In this document: positions 1 through 8,746 of the stretch, piece after piece
Position numbering within the stretch: position 1 is the first letter of the stretch
How the letters are laid out: each line of letters begins with the position of its first letter
Assembly (NCBI GenBank): GCA_036897095.1
Contig: JAYMSP010002925.1
Location: 1-21,891, forward strand
From: Plantago elongata
Taxonomy: Eukaryota; Streptophyta; Magnoliopsida; Lamiales; Plantaginaceae
Direction of reading: 5' to 3'
Length of the DNA stretch: 21,891 bases
Made by a program: the position numbers and the translations under genes
Notes under the pieces: model-generated
Database searches by the model: none
The model's input: only the letters and a program-made list of their open reading frames with translations
Told to the model about the DNA's origin: nothing

Positions 1-74
1 ACACCTAGGAAATGATGGAGTCCGAGAAAAAATGAGTCGTGCCTAGACGTAACAAGTCTTACAAGAGTACTTAG

Positions 75-200
75 AGGGAACTTCATGTGTCTATTGTTCA
101 AGGACTATCAAACCAGAAAGAAGGCTATATGGTATTGGTACGTACCATAACTGAAGTCAAAGTAGACAATGAAAAAATTATGATGATGGCTTCCAAGTAG
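75..200 (+). pseudogene. Possible terminal exon or decayed 3' end of an unrecognised gene
   Basis: After an acceptor-like ACTTAG (69-74) one frame is open for 41 codons and ends at TAG 198-200. The peptide begins RELHVSIVQGL and ends IMMMASK. Its composition looks more protein-like than the surrounding frames, but I do not recognise the family. The same frame upstream (3-74) has three stops, so this is either a last exon starting at 75 or the tail of a pseudogene. The rest of the gene would lie left of the window. There is no strong polypyrimidine tract before the acceptor. Chance is a real alternative. Confidence 0.2.
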
Positions 201-1195
201 AGTGTGACATTCAGGTAGTGACGTGTATGGGATAAGTAGATGTTAGAAAAATAAGTGTATTATCTGTATATTAAAATTTACTCTCGATTTCATTTAACAC
301 TAAGCATAATTTTATTGGGAAAAAATACAAACACCGCACTAAGCGCGGTGTACCAACTCTAGTTGGTCCAAATAATGGACAAGTTAGGTGTAACCACTAT
401 CACACAATACACATCCAAATAAAATCAATCGTTCGTGGGAGCTTATTATATGAGAATGCTACTATAATTTCCTCCTAAAATCTAAACTATATATAATATA
501 GGACACACATGCATCAGAGTGAAACATCTCAGTTTTAAGTAAGTATAATGTATGACACCTTATCTTGTTAGATGTGACCGTCAATTTTCTTTCCGTCTAA
601 AATCCAACGGGTTGATTCGGAATCAATTTGAATTGAAAAATACTCATTCAAACAGTCTGTTTCGTGTACAAAACGAACTATTTAAATGTGCATTTCCCAA
701 TTTAAATCGATTCCCAATCAGCCCTTAATACTAATGCTACTTAAAAGTGATAATATTGGCTATGATCGAGAATCAGATAATTTGGTGGATATTTAGAATC
801 GGACAGCTTATAACTAAGTCAGGACTTTTAAAACACCCTTTCAAAATTCCATTGTGAACTAGCTAGTCACAGTCATGATTTGTAAGATGAGATACACGCA
901 TGATCAGTCATAGTAAGCAGTAATATGTTTCGTGTCGTACTCGAAAGTGGATTACTCAAAAATATAACAAGGTTCAAGGTATGTAAATGTTGTTAATACT
1001 GGTTGCTACATGTTTTAATCGAACCAACTAAAATAACGGACCAACATATATATATATATAAAAGCTAGCTAAGAATAATTAATCACACTCACATTCAATG
1101 AATAAATTAAGCTCGCTTGCTGTACGTGTAGAATACCAGAATTAATGTACCTGCCTACATAGTGTAGATAGTTGATCCAAAAATGTATGTAACAT
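201..1195. other. Intergenic, no gene seen
   Basis: Apart from the stem-loop cluster at 331-380 and a short (TA)n run near 1046-1060, this AT-rich stretch has stops in every frame. I see no RNA gene or clear transposon terminus in it. Confidence 0.6.
331..380. repeat. Three consecutive perfect stem-loops
   Basis: Three inverted repeats lie end to end. ACACCGC (331-337) pairs with GCGGTGT (345-351) over a 7-base loop. ACCAACT (352-358) pairs with AGTTGGT (361-367) over 2 bases. GTCCA (366-370) pairs with TGGAC (376-380) over 5 bases and shares two bases with the second. The first is GC-rich in very AT-rich DNA. The identity of the parent element is unknown; a terminal hairpin of a transposon or a retroelement untranslated region is possible. 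Confidence 0.6.
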
Positions 1196-1235
1196 CGAAT
1201 CGGAGCGGATCGGATCGGATCGGATCGGATCGGAT
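1196..1235. repeat. CGGAT pentanucleotide microsatellite
   Basis: Six perfect CGGAT units occupy 1206-1235, preceded by the one-mismatch units CGAAT and CGGAG. The tract stands out as GC-richer than its surroundings. It is likely length-variable. Confidence 0.9.
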
Positions 1236-1840
1236 GTTCATGTTTTTATAGAAGATGGCAAGTTTAAGCCTTAAGGACGTAATGTCACGCCAAGTAGTAG
1301 TAAAGGATGAGCTAATCCGTAACAAGATAACTCATGTGTTTTTGTCGTACGTCTTATTACATTACTGCAACTTATCCCTTTCTCTGTTATTAAGACTGAC
1401 TTGATCGATCAACTTTATAATAAATCCTACAGATTTATACTACAGTATCATGTAATGGACTTCATTTTTACTACCACACGATATAACCAATACTTGTACT
1501 TGTCACGCAGGACAATACTGCAAATTTGGGAGACAAATTATTTGAGCATCAAACTCATGTCTAACCAATTCACAAACAAAACAAAAAGCACAACTGTTCA
1601 TGGATTTACTTTTCCAAACTACTCTTATCACAAAGATCAGATTCTCAAAGTATCATACGCGATGAACATTGCATATTTTCTCGAGGTAATGCATAATCAC
1701 ATAATATTTAACTTAAATATATGATTTTTGTACATTTAGATGTTTATTCTATTCAAATATCATCTCCTAAATGTATGTATATCACAAATTAATTTGATTA
1801 TCCTCAGTTGTTATTAAAGATCGCGACAATCGAACAGGGT
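1236..1840. other. Intergenic, no gene seen
   Basis: A 107-codon open stretch at 1401-1724 begins with TTG, is low-complexity and has no recognisable motif, so I do not call it a gene. Nothing else is evident. Confidence 0.6.
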
Positions 1841-2064
1841 TAAGAAAATGTACCCCCTTTTTTTTCCTTTAACAAAATGTACCTCTTTTCAGATTTTTTA
1901 CTAATTCATATCATTTCTTTCAATTTTATTTGACCAATAAAACTATCAACAATTTCATATATTTTTTATTAAATAATACATATTTATCTACTAACCATGT
2001 AAGAATAATTTGAGTGGACCCAAGTGTTCTTTTATTCATTTCACTAGTTCATTTGTTTACCTAG

Positions 2065-2300
2065 CTCTTCATTTTTCTCTTTAAATTTTATTTTGTCTAA
2101 TTTAAAATTTCCATAACTTAAAATAAAAAATTGATAAAATTAAATAAAAATTATCAATGACTATATTTTTTCGAGATATATAAATAGAGACCATTCTTGA
2201 CTATGTTTAAATTATTTTTTCGAAATCTAAAAATATCACTAACGACTTTATTTGAACCTTAATAAATTGTAAAACAAGTTTTAAAAGTGCAATTTTATTA
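2065..2300 (+). repeat. Left arm of the long inverted repeat
   Basis: It pairs with the reverse complement of about 3035-3270. Matching islands include TCGAGATATATAAATAGAG at 2171-2189, the CACTAACGACTTTATT block near 2237-2253, and CATTTTTCT near 2069. Short AT-rich indels separate them. The arm contains a TATAAATA-type motif at 2180-2187 oriented towards the loop. Confidence 0.7.
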
Positions 2301-2335
2301 TATTGGAACAATAATTAAACTAGCAACATGATATA

Positions 2336-2965
2336 CTAATCAGATAGGGTAACATGGTAGGGCATCAAACATATATACTGAGTAATGGGTGTTGTTATCG
2401 GGCATTGCTTATGGATACCGGAAATCAAATACGGGCACCGTCCATTATATATGAGTGATGGGCATCGAGTACATATATACCGACTAATGGGTACTGTTAC
2501 CGGGCATTGCTTATGGATACCGGATATTAAATACGGGTACCGTGCATTGGATATTTTTTTTAAATTATTATTGAACATGAAATATAGCATTACAATTACA
2601 ATTGTTGAACAAGACGAATTTATCAATCTATTCAGAGAATATAATCACCCATTTCGGGGAATCGAACCCGTGACCTCATGGCTACGGGGTGTCTCAGCTT
2701 GCCACTCGGCTACAAACGCTATATGGGTGATGGGCATCGCGTACAGAGGGTACGGTTACCGGATAATGCTTACGGATACCCAACATCAAACACATGTGAC
2801 GGGCATCGATTACAGATACCAGACATCGAACACGAGTATCAAGCATCGAATTTGAATACCGGACTTGACATCGAACACATATACCGGACAATGGTTACGG
2901 TTATCAGACATTGCTTACGGATACCGGACAACAAACACGAGTATCGAGCATTGGATTAGAGTACC
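2336..2965. repeat. Degenerate minisatellite array, interrupted by an insertion
   Basis: Blocks built from words such as GGATACCGG, GGGCATTGCTTA, ACGGGTACCG, GCATTGGAT and GATGGGCATCG recur. Two near-identical copies of GGGCATTGCTTATGGATACC start at 2400 and 2502, a spacing of 102 bases. Diverged copies start near 2761 and 2906. Open frames over it (for example 2385-2855) are repeat artefacts. The array is split at 2555-2720 by a SINE-like insertion. Confidence 0.8.
2555..2720 (-). mobile_element. tRNA-derived SINE-like insertion
   Basis: On the minus strand this holds a perfect-looking pol III box A, TAGCCGAGTGG (complement of 2702-2712). Thirty-three bases later comes a box B, GGTTCGATTCC (complement of 2658-2668). 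A tRNA-unrelated body of about 100 bases follows, ending in an A8 tail (T run 2554-2561). Box spacing and total length suit a short plant SINE. There is no anticodon arm, so it is not a working tRNA. It interrupts a minisatellite unit cleanly, and ATAT occurs on both sides as a possible short target duplication. A tRNA pseudogene is the alternative. Confidence 0.65.
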
Positions 2966-3034
2966 GGGTATTTTTAATATAAATAATTATTTCAAAATAT
3001 TCAAGATATTTATAAGAGTGTTTAAATGTAAAAA

Positions 3035-3270
3035 TTAGTAACATTGTATTTTAAAAATTGTTTTATAATTTTATTAAGATTCGAATAGAGTTGTTAGTGA
3101 CTTTTATACATATCAAAATAATAATTCAAACTTAGTTGAGAGTGGTCTCTATTTATAGATCTCGAAAATATTAAATTGTTGGTGATTTTTATTTATTTTT
3201 TACATTTTTATTTTTCAAGTTATAAACATTTTAAAGTGAACAAAATTAAAATTTAAAAATAAGAAAAATG
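3035..3270 (-). repeat. Right arm of the long inverted repeat
   Basis: This is the reverse-complement partner of the left arm. The strongest match is 3143-3165, which differs from 2171-2193 at one base. It carries the same TATA-like motif on the minus strand, again pointing towards the loop. Confidence 0.7.
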
Positions 3271-3370
3271 ATGGATGAGAACGTGACATGTTGACAATAG
3301 AAAAGAAAAAATTTTAAGGAGTTTATTGTACTTTAAGGGACAAATCTGTACATTCAACATTAAAATTATA

Positions 3371-4580
3371 GTGTAATTTTATAAAATAAATTTCATTTAA
3401 AATATAATATAAGTAAGTGAACCATATTATACGATTTGATATCTCTCCAACCTCTTTTCTAATTACAGTTTTTATACTTCACCCATCCATTCCCATGTGA
3501 AATGGTACTTTAAAAGTTGGAATTGTCTAGAATAAAATATGTTTGATTGAACATCCAAAATTGCAAACGTTACACATAATTATTAGTAGGATACGAGGGA
3601 AATATATAGGGTATAATTACCACTATCTTTTTAATTATATAAATTTATTTTAATAAAAAATTCGTTACATAAACTTACAACTTTTCAAATAAGCTAACTG
3701 AAATTTAACTGGTTTGAAAAGTTAACCAAGTTAATTTGTTGAAAAACAAACCTACATAACTAATTATCAATTATTCAACTATCAACTATTTTTTATTTAA
3801 TTTTAATTAGTTTTGTTAAATGGGCCATAACTAGTTATCCTAAAAAAATTAAGTTAAGGTATGATTAAAGTTAGGCTAAAGAAATTATTAAAAAACAACT
3901 CAAGTTGATCAGGTCAAATTAAGCAATAACCTTGCATTTCCATCAAGACTTTACTCGTGGTGATACTTGCATACTGTACACTTTAAATGCATTACTTAAT
4001 TCGTATTAGTATATGATAACTTGTTGAATTAAGCTGTTGTTAATAGCACTTGATCATTAATGTCATGCTTCATGAGGTTAACCAACAATTTTATGTTTCA
4101 CTTTCATATTTCAAAAATTTCTTAATCACCCCTTCAATATATATTCGCTCCCCCAAGACAAATGTGACATATCTCATTGATATATATTACAATATAAATA
4201 TATATATATTTTTTAAACGATAAAGATTACAATATAAATAACGTATTTTTCATTTTAATTATTTTATTTGAATTTTGAACTCTTTATCTACAAACTTATT
4301 TAGTTCAGTTTTATTCAGTTTAACTTAATTTAAAAAATTGTAGTTGAAGTTAATATAGTCTCAATATGATGAAGCTTTTGGGATATTAATATATTTATTT
4401 GTTAATGTATTTTTTTTAACTTTGTATATTTTAATCCTGTTGAAATAAATGTGAATTGGGACAGATGGATAGTTTTCTACGGAGAATATCCTTATTACTG
4501 GGACAGCAGATATGTAGTAGTACTAGTTAGTACACCACAGGAAATTGGGGTCTGTGACAAATTATATGAACATGAAAGTC
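3371..4580. other. AT-rich intergenic stretch, no gene seen
   Basis: No credible coding frame. It holds a perfect 11-base inverted repeat, AACTTTTCAAA (3679-3689) with TTTGAAAAGTT (3713-3723), a TA-rich run near 4187-4212, and TTCAGTTT/TTCAGTTTAA words near 4307-4325 that recur in complement around 14800. A frame at 4592-4816 just beyond starts with GTG and has no motif. Confidence 0.6.
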
Positions 4581-4581
4581 A

Positions 4582-4587
4582 TGTCTC
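4582..4587 (+). promoter_or_regulatory. Canonical auxin response element TGTCTC
   Basis: TGTCTC, the classic ARF-binding AuxRE first defined in GH3-type promoters, lies about 380 bases upstream of the TATA box and 513 upstream of the GH3 start codon. A single six-base match can occur by chance, but the position and target gene make a regulatory role plausible. Weaker TGTC-core matches on the other strand (GGGACA) occur near 4458 and 4500. Confidence 0.45.
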
Positions 4588-4820
4588 ATAAGTGACAATA
4601 GTATGCCATGCTAAAAGTCCCATCTTTATTAACAATCAGCCCATCCTTCTAAGATTTCAAATGAAAATTAAAAGAATAGTGAAAATTGGTGCAAATTCCA
4701 TTTTGAAAAACTACCTAGTACTACTAAATCAATCCAAGAAAATAAAGACCAATTACATTGATGAGATACCGTCTAATCGTAGTTATAATGTGATTAAGCA
4801 AATACATTATGAGTAGTAGT

Positions 4821-4840
4821 ATTTATTTATTTATTTATTT
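4821..4840. repeat. (ATTT)5 microsatellite
   Basis: Five tandem ATTT units in the distal GH3 promoter. Confidence 0.9.
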
Positions 4841-4962
4841 TATAATGTGAATAAACAACCGTGCTAAATTAATTAACTTTTTTACGAATATAAAGGTGTA
4901 AGCTTGGTATCGAATTATTACTCTACCAAAGAATTACCACCAAGGCCCCAACCCCCCTCTTC

Positions 4963-4969
4963 TATAAAT
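4963..4969 (+). promoter_or_regulatory. Probable TATA box of GH3
   Basis: TATAAAT sits 131 bases before the start codon and just before a CT-rich stretch typical of plant 5' leaders. Transcription would start near 4990-5000. Confidence 0.65.
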
Positions 4970-4980
4970 TGTGACCCCTT

Positions 4981-5030
4981 CTCCCTTCTTTCTCCACAAA
5001 ATCTCTCTCACTCTCTCTCTATATCTCATC
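4981..5030 (+). other. CT-rich GH3 5' leader
   Basis: A pyrimidine-rich, (CT)n-containing stretch lies directly after the TATA box, as is common around plant transcription starts and leaders. No ATG occurs between here and 5100, so the GH3 start codon is the first AUG of the predicted mRNA. Confidence 0.5.
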
Positions 5031-5099
5031 CTACAAATTTATCCACTAGACCAAATCATACATTAAGTGTTTGAAATAGTCTTGTTGTACAAACAAACC

Positions 5100-7363
5100 A
5101 TGCCTGAAGCACCAAAACAAGAAGAAGAAACACCAGTATTGCCCACTGAAGAAGACAATACAGTAGCTCAAAACAACAAGAAAACACTAGAATTCATTGA
5201 ACAAGTCACCAACAACCCTGATCAGATCCAACAACAAGTCCTCTCCGAAATCCTCTCCAGAAATGCCCATGTGGAGTACCTTAACCGATATGGCCTCAAC
5301 GGTGTCACCGATCGCGAAAACTTCAAGAAAATCATGCCGGTCTGCACATACGAGGACATTCTGCCCGACATCAACCGCATCGCTAACGGCGACACCTCCC
5401 CGATCCTCTGCTCCGATCCCATTTCCGAATTCCTCACAAGGTCCTTCACCTTTTTTATAAAAGTCACTCCAACTTTTTATACTATACTAATACTACTACA
5501 TCTTATGATGAGTTATAGGGAAAAGTTACAACGTTACATCTTACATGTGACACTCGGACATAATCATTCTTGCATGTGTGAATCCATTTAATAACACACA
5601 CAATCTCATCTCATGTAATGGTAATGATTCGTCGTCGTGCAACTAATTCATTTATATTAATATTCCAACAGTTCAGGAACATCTGCCGGTGAGAGAAAGG
5701 TGATGCCGACAATCGAAGAAGAGCTAAAGAGACGATCGCTACTCTACAGCCTCTTAATGCCTGTCATGAGCCAGTTTGTGCCTGGATTGGACAAAGGAAA
5801 AGGAATGTACTTTTTGTTCGTCAAGTGTGAAACAAAAACTCCGGGCGGGTTGGTAGCCCGACCCGTTTTAACCAGCTACTACAAAAGCTCACACTTCAAA
5901 CAAAGACCATATGATCCCTACACAAATTACACCTCCCCCAATGAAACCATCCTTTGCCCTGACTCTTTCCAGAGCATGTACTCCCAAATGCTCTGTGGCC
6001 TTTGCCAAAACATGGAGGTCCTTCGTGTCGGGGCTGTTTTCGCCTCTGGGTTCATCCGTGCCATCCGGTTCCTCGAAAAACACTGGCCCGTTCTTTGCCA
6101 CGACATACGGACAGGTACTTTTAAAGAATATCAATTATCATTATTACAATCACCTCACATTAGTATAAATAAATAGTACAATAATTTGATGATCAGGTAC
6201 TATTAATGCATTGGTCACTGATTTGACGGTCATAGACGTGGTTGCAAAGATCGTGAAACCAGACCCGGCTCTAGCTGATTTCATCGAATTGGAGTGTAGG
6301 AAAGAGTCATGGGAGGGGATCATAACCAGGCTCTGGCCTAATACGAAATACATAGACGTGATCGTGACAGGTACGATGTCGCAGTACATTCCGACACTCG
6401 ATTATTACAGCAATGGTTTGCCTCTTGTTTGCACAATGTATGCTTCGTCGGAGTGTTACTTTGGTGTGAACCTGAATCCACTTTGCAAGCCTAGTGAGGT
6501 TTCTTACACTCTGATACCGAACATGTGTTACTACGAGTTCTTACCGGTTCATCGGAACAATGTTCTTACCAACTCCATCACCATGCCTAAATCTTTGAAT
6601 GAGAGAGAGCAGCAGGAATTGGTTGACTTGGTTGATGTTAAGCTTGGACAGGAGTATGAGCTTGTTGTCACAACTTATGCTGGTATGTGTTATTTGTTAA
6701 TAAATGATTAGAGCTAAACTGAATCTTTTAATAGTTTGTGAACAAATTAATTTTGTTCTTATTAAATGTTTGTCAGGGTTGTACCGGTACCGAGTTGGTG
6801 ATGTACTTCGTGTGGCAGGATTCAAGAACAAGGCTCCCCAGTTCAATTTCGTATGCCGAAAGAACGTGGTCTTAAGCATCGACACGGATAAAACGGATGA
6901 GGTCGAGTTGCAAAACGCCGTGAAGGATGCTGTGACGCATCTGATACCGTTCGATGCACGTTTGACCGAGTACACTAGCTACGCGGACACGGCCACTATT
7001 CCGGGTCATTATGTGTTGTATTGGGAGCTTAGTCAAAAGGGGTCCAAGCCAATTCCTCTCTCGGTTTTCGAAGAATGCTGCCTAACCGTAGAAGAGTCAT
7101 TGGACAACGTATATCGGCAAAATCGTGTTTACGATGCGATCGGGCCGCTTGAAATCAAGATTGTGGAGAATGGGACTTTTGACAAGCTGATGGACTATGC
7201 AATCAGCCTAGGGGCTTCAATAAACCAGTACAAGACACCAAGGTGTGTGAAATTTGCACCTATTGTGGAGCTGTTGGATGCTAGAGTTGTGTCTAGCTAC
7301 TTCAGTCCAAGGTGCCCAAAATGGACTAGTCCTGGACTCAAGCAATGGGGAAACAACAATTGA
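5100..7363 (+). CDS. GH3: GH3 auxin-amido synthetase, group II (GH3.5/GH3.6-like), 4 exons
   Basis: This GH3 acyl-acid-amido synthetase should adenylate indole-3-acetic acid with ATP and join it to an amino acid, removing free auxin from the cytoplasm. Exons are 5100-5440, 5672-6114, 6197-6682 and 6777-7363. All introns (231, 82 and 94 bases) are GT-AG, and the joined frame encodes 618 residues, close to the family's usual length of about 600. The three nucleotide-binding motifs are intact: [10 protein letters not shown] (114-123), YASSECYFG (343-351) and YRVGD (428-432). The N-terminus MPEAPK and the C-terminal [12 protein letters not shown] block resemble Arabidopsis GH3.5/GH3.6. The start is the first AUG after the TATA box, with A at -3. 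A TGTCTC element upstream fits auxin induction. I see no disabling change. The exact orthologue and preferred amino acid cannot be settled from sequence alone. Confidence 0.96.
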
Positions 7364-7597
7364 TGAGGAAATCAGTCCCAAACAAGAAAAGTTGCAAGTA
7401 CTGTTTTTGTGATCACTTAATTAGTGTTAATTAGAAGTTAATTTTATTGTTATTTTAGAGTATTAGTAGTTATCTATGATCATTAATCAATTAGTTTGCA
7501 GCAGCATCATGAGCCATGTACAAAAACATGCGGTTCCTATTTGAAGGAGACTTTGTTTAAGAACTTAGCAAGTGACAGCTGTGATTTTGTTGTTGCA

Positions 7598-7620
7598 AAT
7601 AATAATAATATTAATAATAA
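7598..7620. repeat. AAT trinucleotide tract in the GH3 3' region
   Basis: Imperfect (AAT)n in the presumed 3' untranslated region. AAUAAU-like words here could also serve as near-upstream polyadenylation elements. Confidence 0.7.
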
Positions 7621-7738
7621 TTTGTTGTTTTTGTAGGTTCTTGAATGGATGGGAAATATAATAATTGATTAATTGTTTGGGATTAGTTCTCTTATTTCCA
7701 GCCAGGATTTCTGCCCACTGAAATCTCATGGGATGTGT

Positions 7739-7744
7739 AATAAA
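7739..7744 (+). terminator. Candidate polyadenylation signal of GH3
   Basis: AATAAA lies 376 bases after the GH3 stop. Plant signals are loose, and other AT-rich words between 7430 and 7620 could be used instead. Confidence 0.3.
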
Positions 7745-7982
7745 ACAGCAACAGAATAGAGACCATCTATATATAGTGTAGTAGTAGTATTATAATATAT
7801 GATATGAGTTAGCTTTTTAGTGACAAAACATAAGTATAATACTAGTACTTTGTGGTGTGGAAAAGAGAAGTAACTTTATGTGCTTTTAAATGAAATGAAA
7901 CAAAGGGTCAAGTAAGCTAGCTTTTTATCCAACTGCCTTCCTTGAAAAGGGATGGATCGAATTGATCGATATGGATCTCCGG

Positions 7983-8733
7983 TCAAAGAATATGGGACCG
8001 TCATTTTTATACTAATATGTTGTTTTTACTTATATTAGTATTAATATTGATATAACAGTGCGTATAACATAGTCTATAACAAAACATAAAAGATAAATAG
8101 AACAACAAAGCAAATAATCTTAGCAGCTATATAATATATTCTTGCTGAAGTGACCTTGAATCATAAAATATCTACTAAATAAGTAATGAATGTACAAAAT
8201 GATCCAAGTGACCTTGAATCATAAAACATTAGTCAAAATAGAAAAATCATATTCTCAACATATCTATCTAGAAGACCTAGTTAGAAGATTTCAAAGACTA
8301 GTAAGCGTGAAGAGTATATATGCTATAACAATTGTGTTCTTGCTTTTCACGAAGTACTCTTCACAATGAGCTCGATCTTGTATTTATAGATGTACAATTT
8401 GAACAGATCAAGCCCATGGGTTTTGTTGCTTATCCTTATCTTCAAGAGTCCACGAAATCTCAACTACCAAGAGTCCTTTGCTTCTTGTTCACTCCAAGAA
8501 CGAGTTGATATTGATATCTTGTTGAGATACAATTTCTTTGGTGTCTCTGTTGATCATATAAGAAGACTTCTGCATGACACAAAGACTAAACACATGTGCA
8601 ACTAGGTAAGTGTTAGTGAAGAATAGTAATTAACCGATTAAACCTAAATTACATAAAACCTAACCGGTGGATGTTGTAGACATTGTTGTAGCAACATTAG
8701 TTTCAACAATGTGTCTAACATCTTGCACTTTCA
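7983..8733 (-). repeat. 3' LTR of the copia element
   Basis: It is collinear with 13527-14207 over its whole length but 70 bases longer. It contains a 20-base duplicate (8149-8168 and 8207-8226, spacing 58). It also has an extra stretch near 8506-8523 bounded by GTTGA repeats. A minus-strand TATAAATA (complement of 8381-8388) marks the LTR promoter, here pointing towards GH3. Confidence 0.9.
8381..8388 (-). promoter_or_regulatory. LTR TATA box, 3' LTR copy
   Basis: Minus-strand TATAAATA. The 5' LTR has TATATATA at the matching place (13874-13881). If active, transcription would leave the element leftwards, antisense to GH3. Confidence 0.45.
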
Positions 8734-8746
8734 ATCTTCCCCTTAA
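8734..8746 (-). other. Polypurine tract of the copia element
   Basis: Minus-strand TTAAGGGGAAGAT directly abuts the TGAAAG start of the 3' LTR, which is where plus-strand DNA synthesis is primed. This adjacency also fixes the LTR boundary at 8733. Confidence 0.75.

Larger units (their letters stand above)
1841..3370. mobile_element. Long inverted-repeat (foldback-like) element with a minisatellite loop
   Basis: Two long arms in opposite orientation flank a loop of about 0.7 kb. The best anchor is 2171-2193 against the reverse complement of 3143-3165, with 22 of 23 bases matching. Similarity runs on both sides of it across roughly 2065-2300 and 3035-3270. It continues weakly outward to AATGTAC-containing tracts near 1847 and 3350, with an extra block of about 100 bases in the left arm. 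The loop holds a degenerate tandem array (2336-2965). No transposase is visible, so it is non-autonomous. Long inverted repeats with internal tandem repeats recall foldback elements or long-TIR Mutator-like elements. I could not define exact ends or a target-site duplication, so the class is an inference. Confidence 0.6.
7364..7982. other. GH3 3' region and short intergenic spacer
   Basis: It contains the presumed 3' UTR, the AAT tract and the candidate poly(A) signal. No further gene is seen before the copia LTR. Confidence 0.6.

Noticed and set aside
331..380. Helitron 3' end
   Set aside because: A hairpin is present, but I see no CTRR terminus at the right distance and no matching 5' end.
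1401..1724. 107-codon open frame
   Set aside because: It begins with TTG, is low-complexity, and shows no domain or splice context; likely chance in AT-rich DNA.
2641..2720. tRNA gene on the minus strand
   Set aside because: Boxes A and B are present but there is no anticodon arm or acceptor pairing, and an A-tailed body follows; SINE-like fits better.
2385..2855. 156-codon open frame and the frames overlapping it on both strands
   Set aside because: Created by the minisatellite periodicity, and it runs through the SINE-like insertion.
2336..2965. CRISPR-like array
   Set aside because: Repeats are degenerate, spacing is irregular, there are no unique spacers or cas genes, and the context is a plant genome.
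4592..4816. 74-codon open frame upstream of GH3
   Set aside because: It starts with GTG, has no motif, and overlaps the promoter region.
5067..5099. Upstream extension of the GH3 frame
   Set aside because: It would need a GTG start; the first AUG with good context is at 5100 and gives the family N-terminus MPEAPK.
6111..6204. Direct repeat CAGGTACT at both ends of GH3 intron 2 as a sign of recent intron gain
   Set aside because: The repeat is explained by donor consensus plus the conserved Gly-Thr codons at the start of exon 3; chance is enough.
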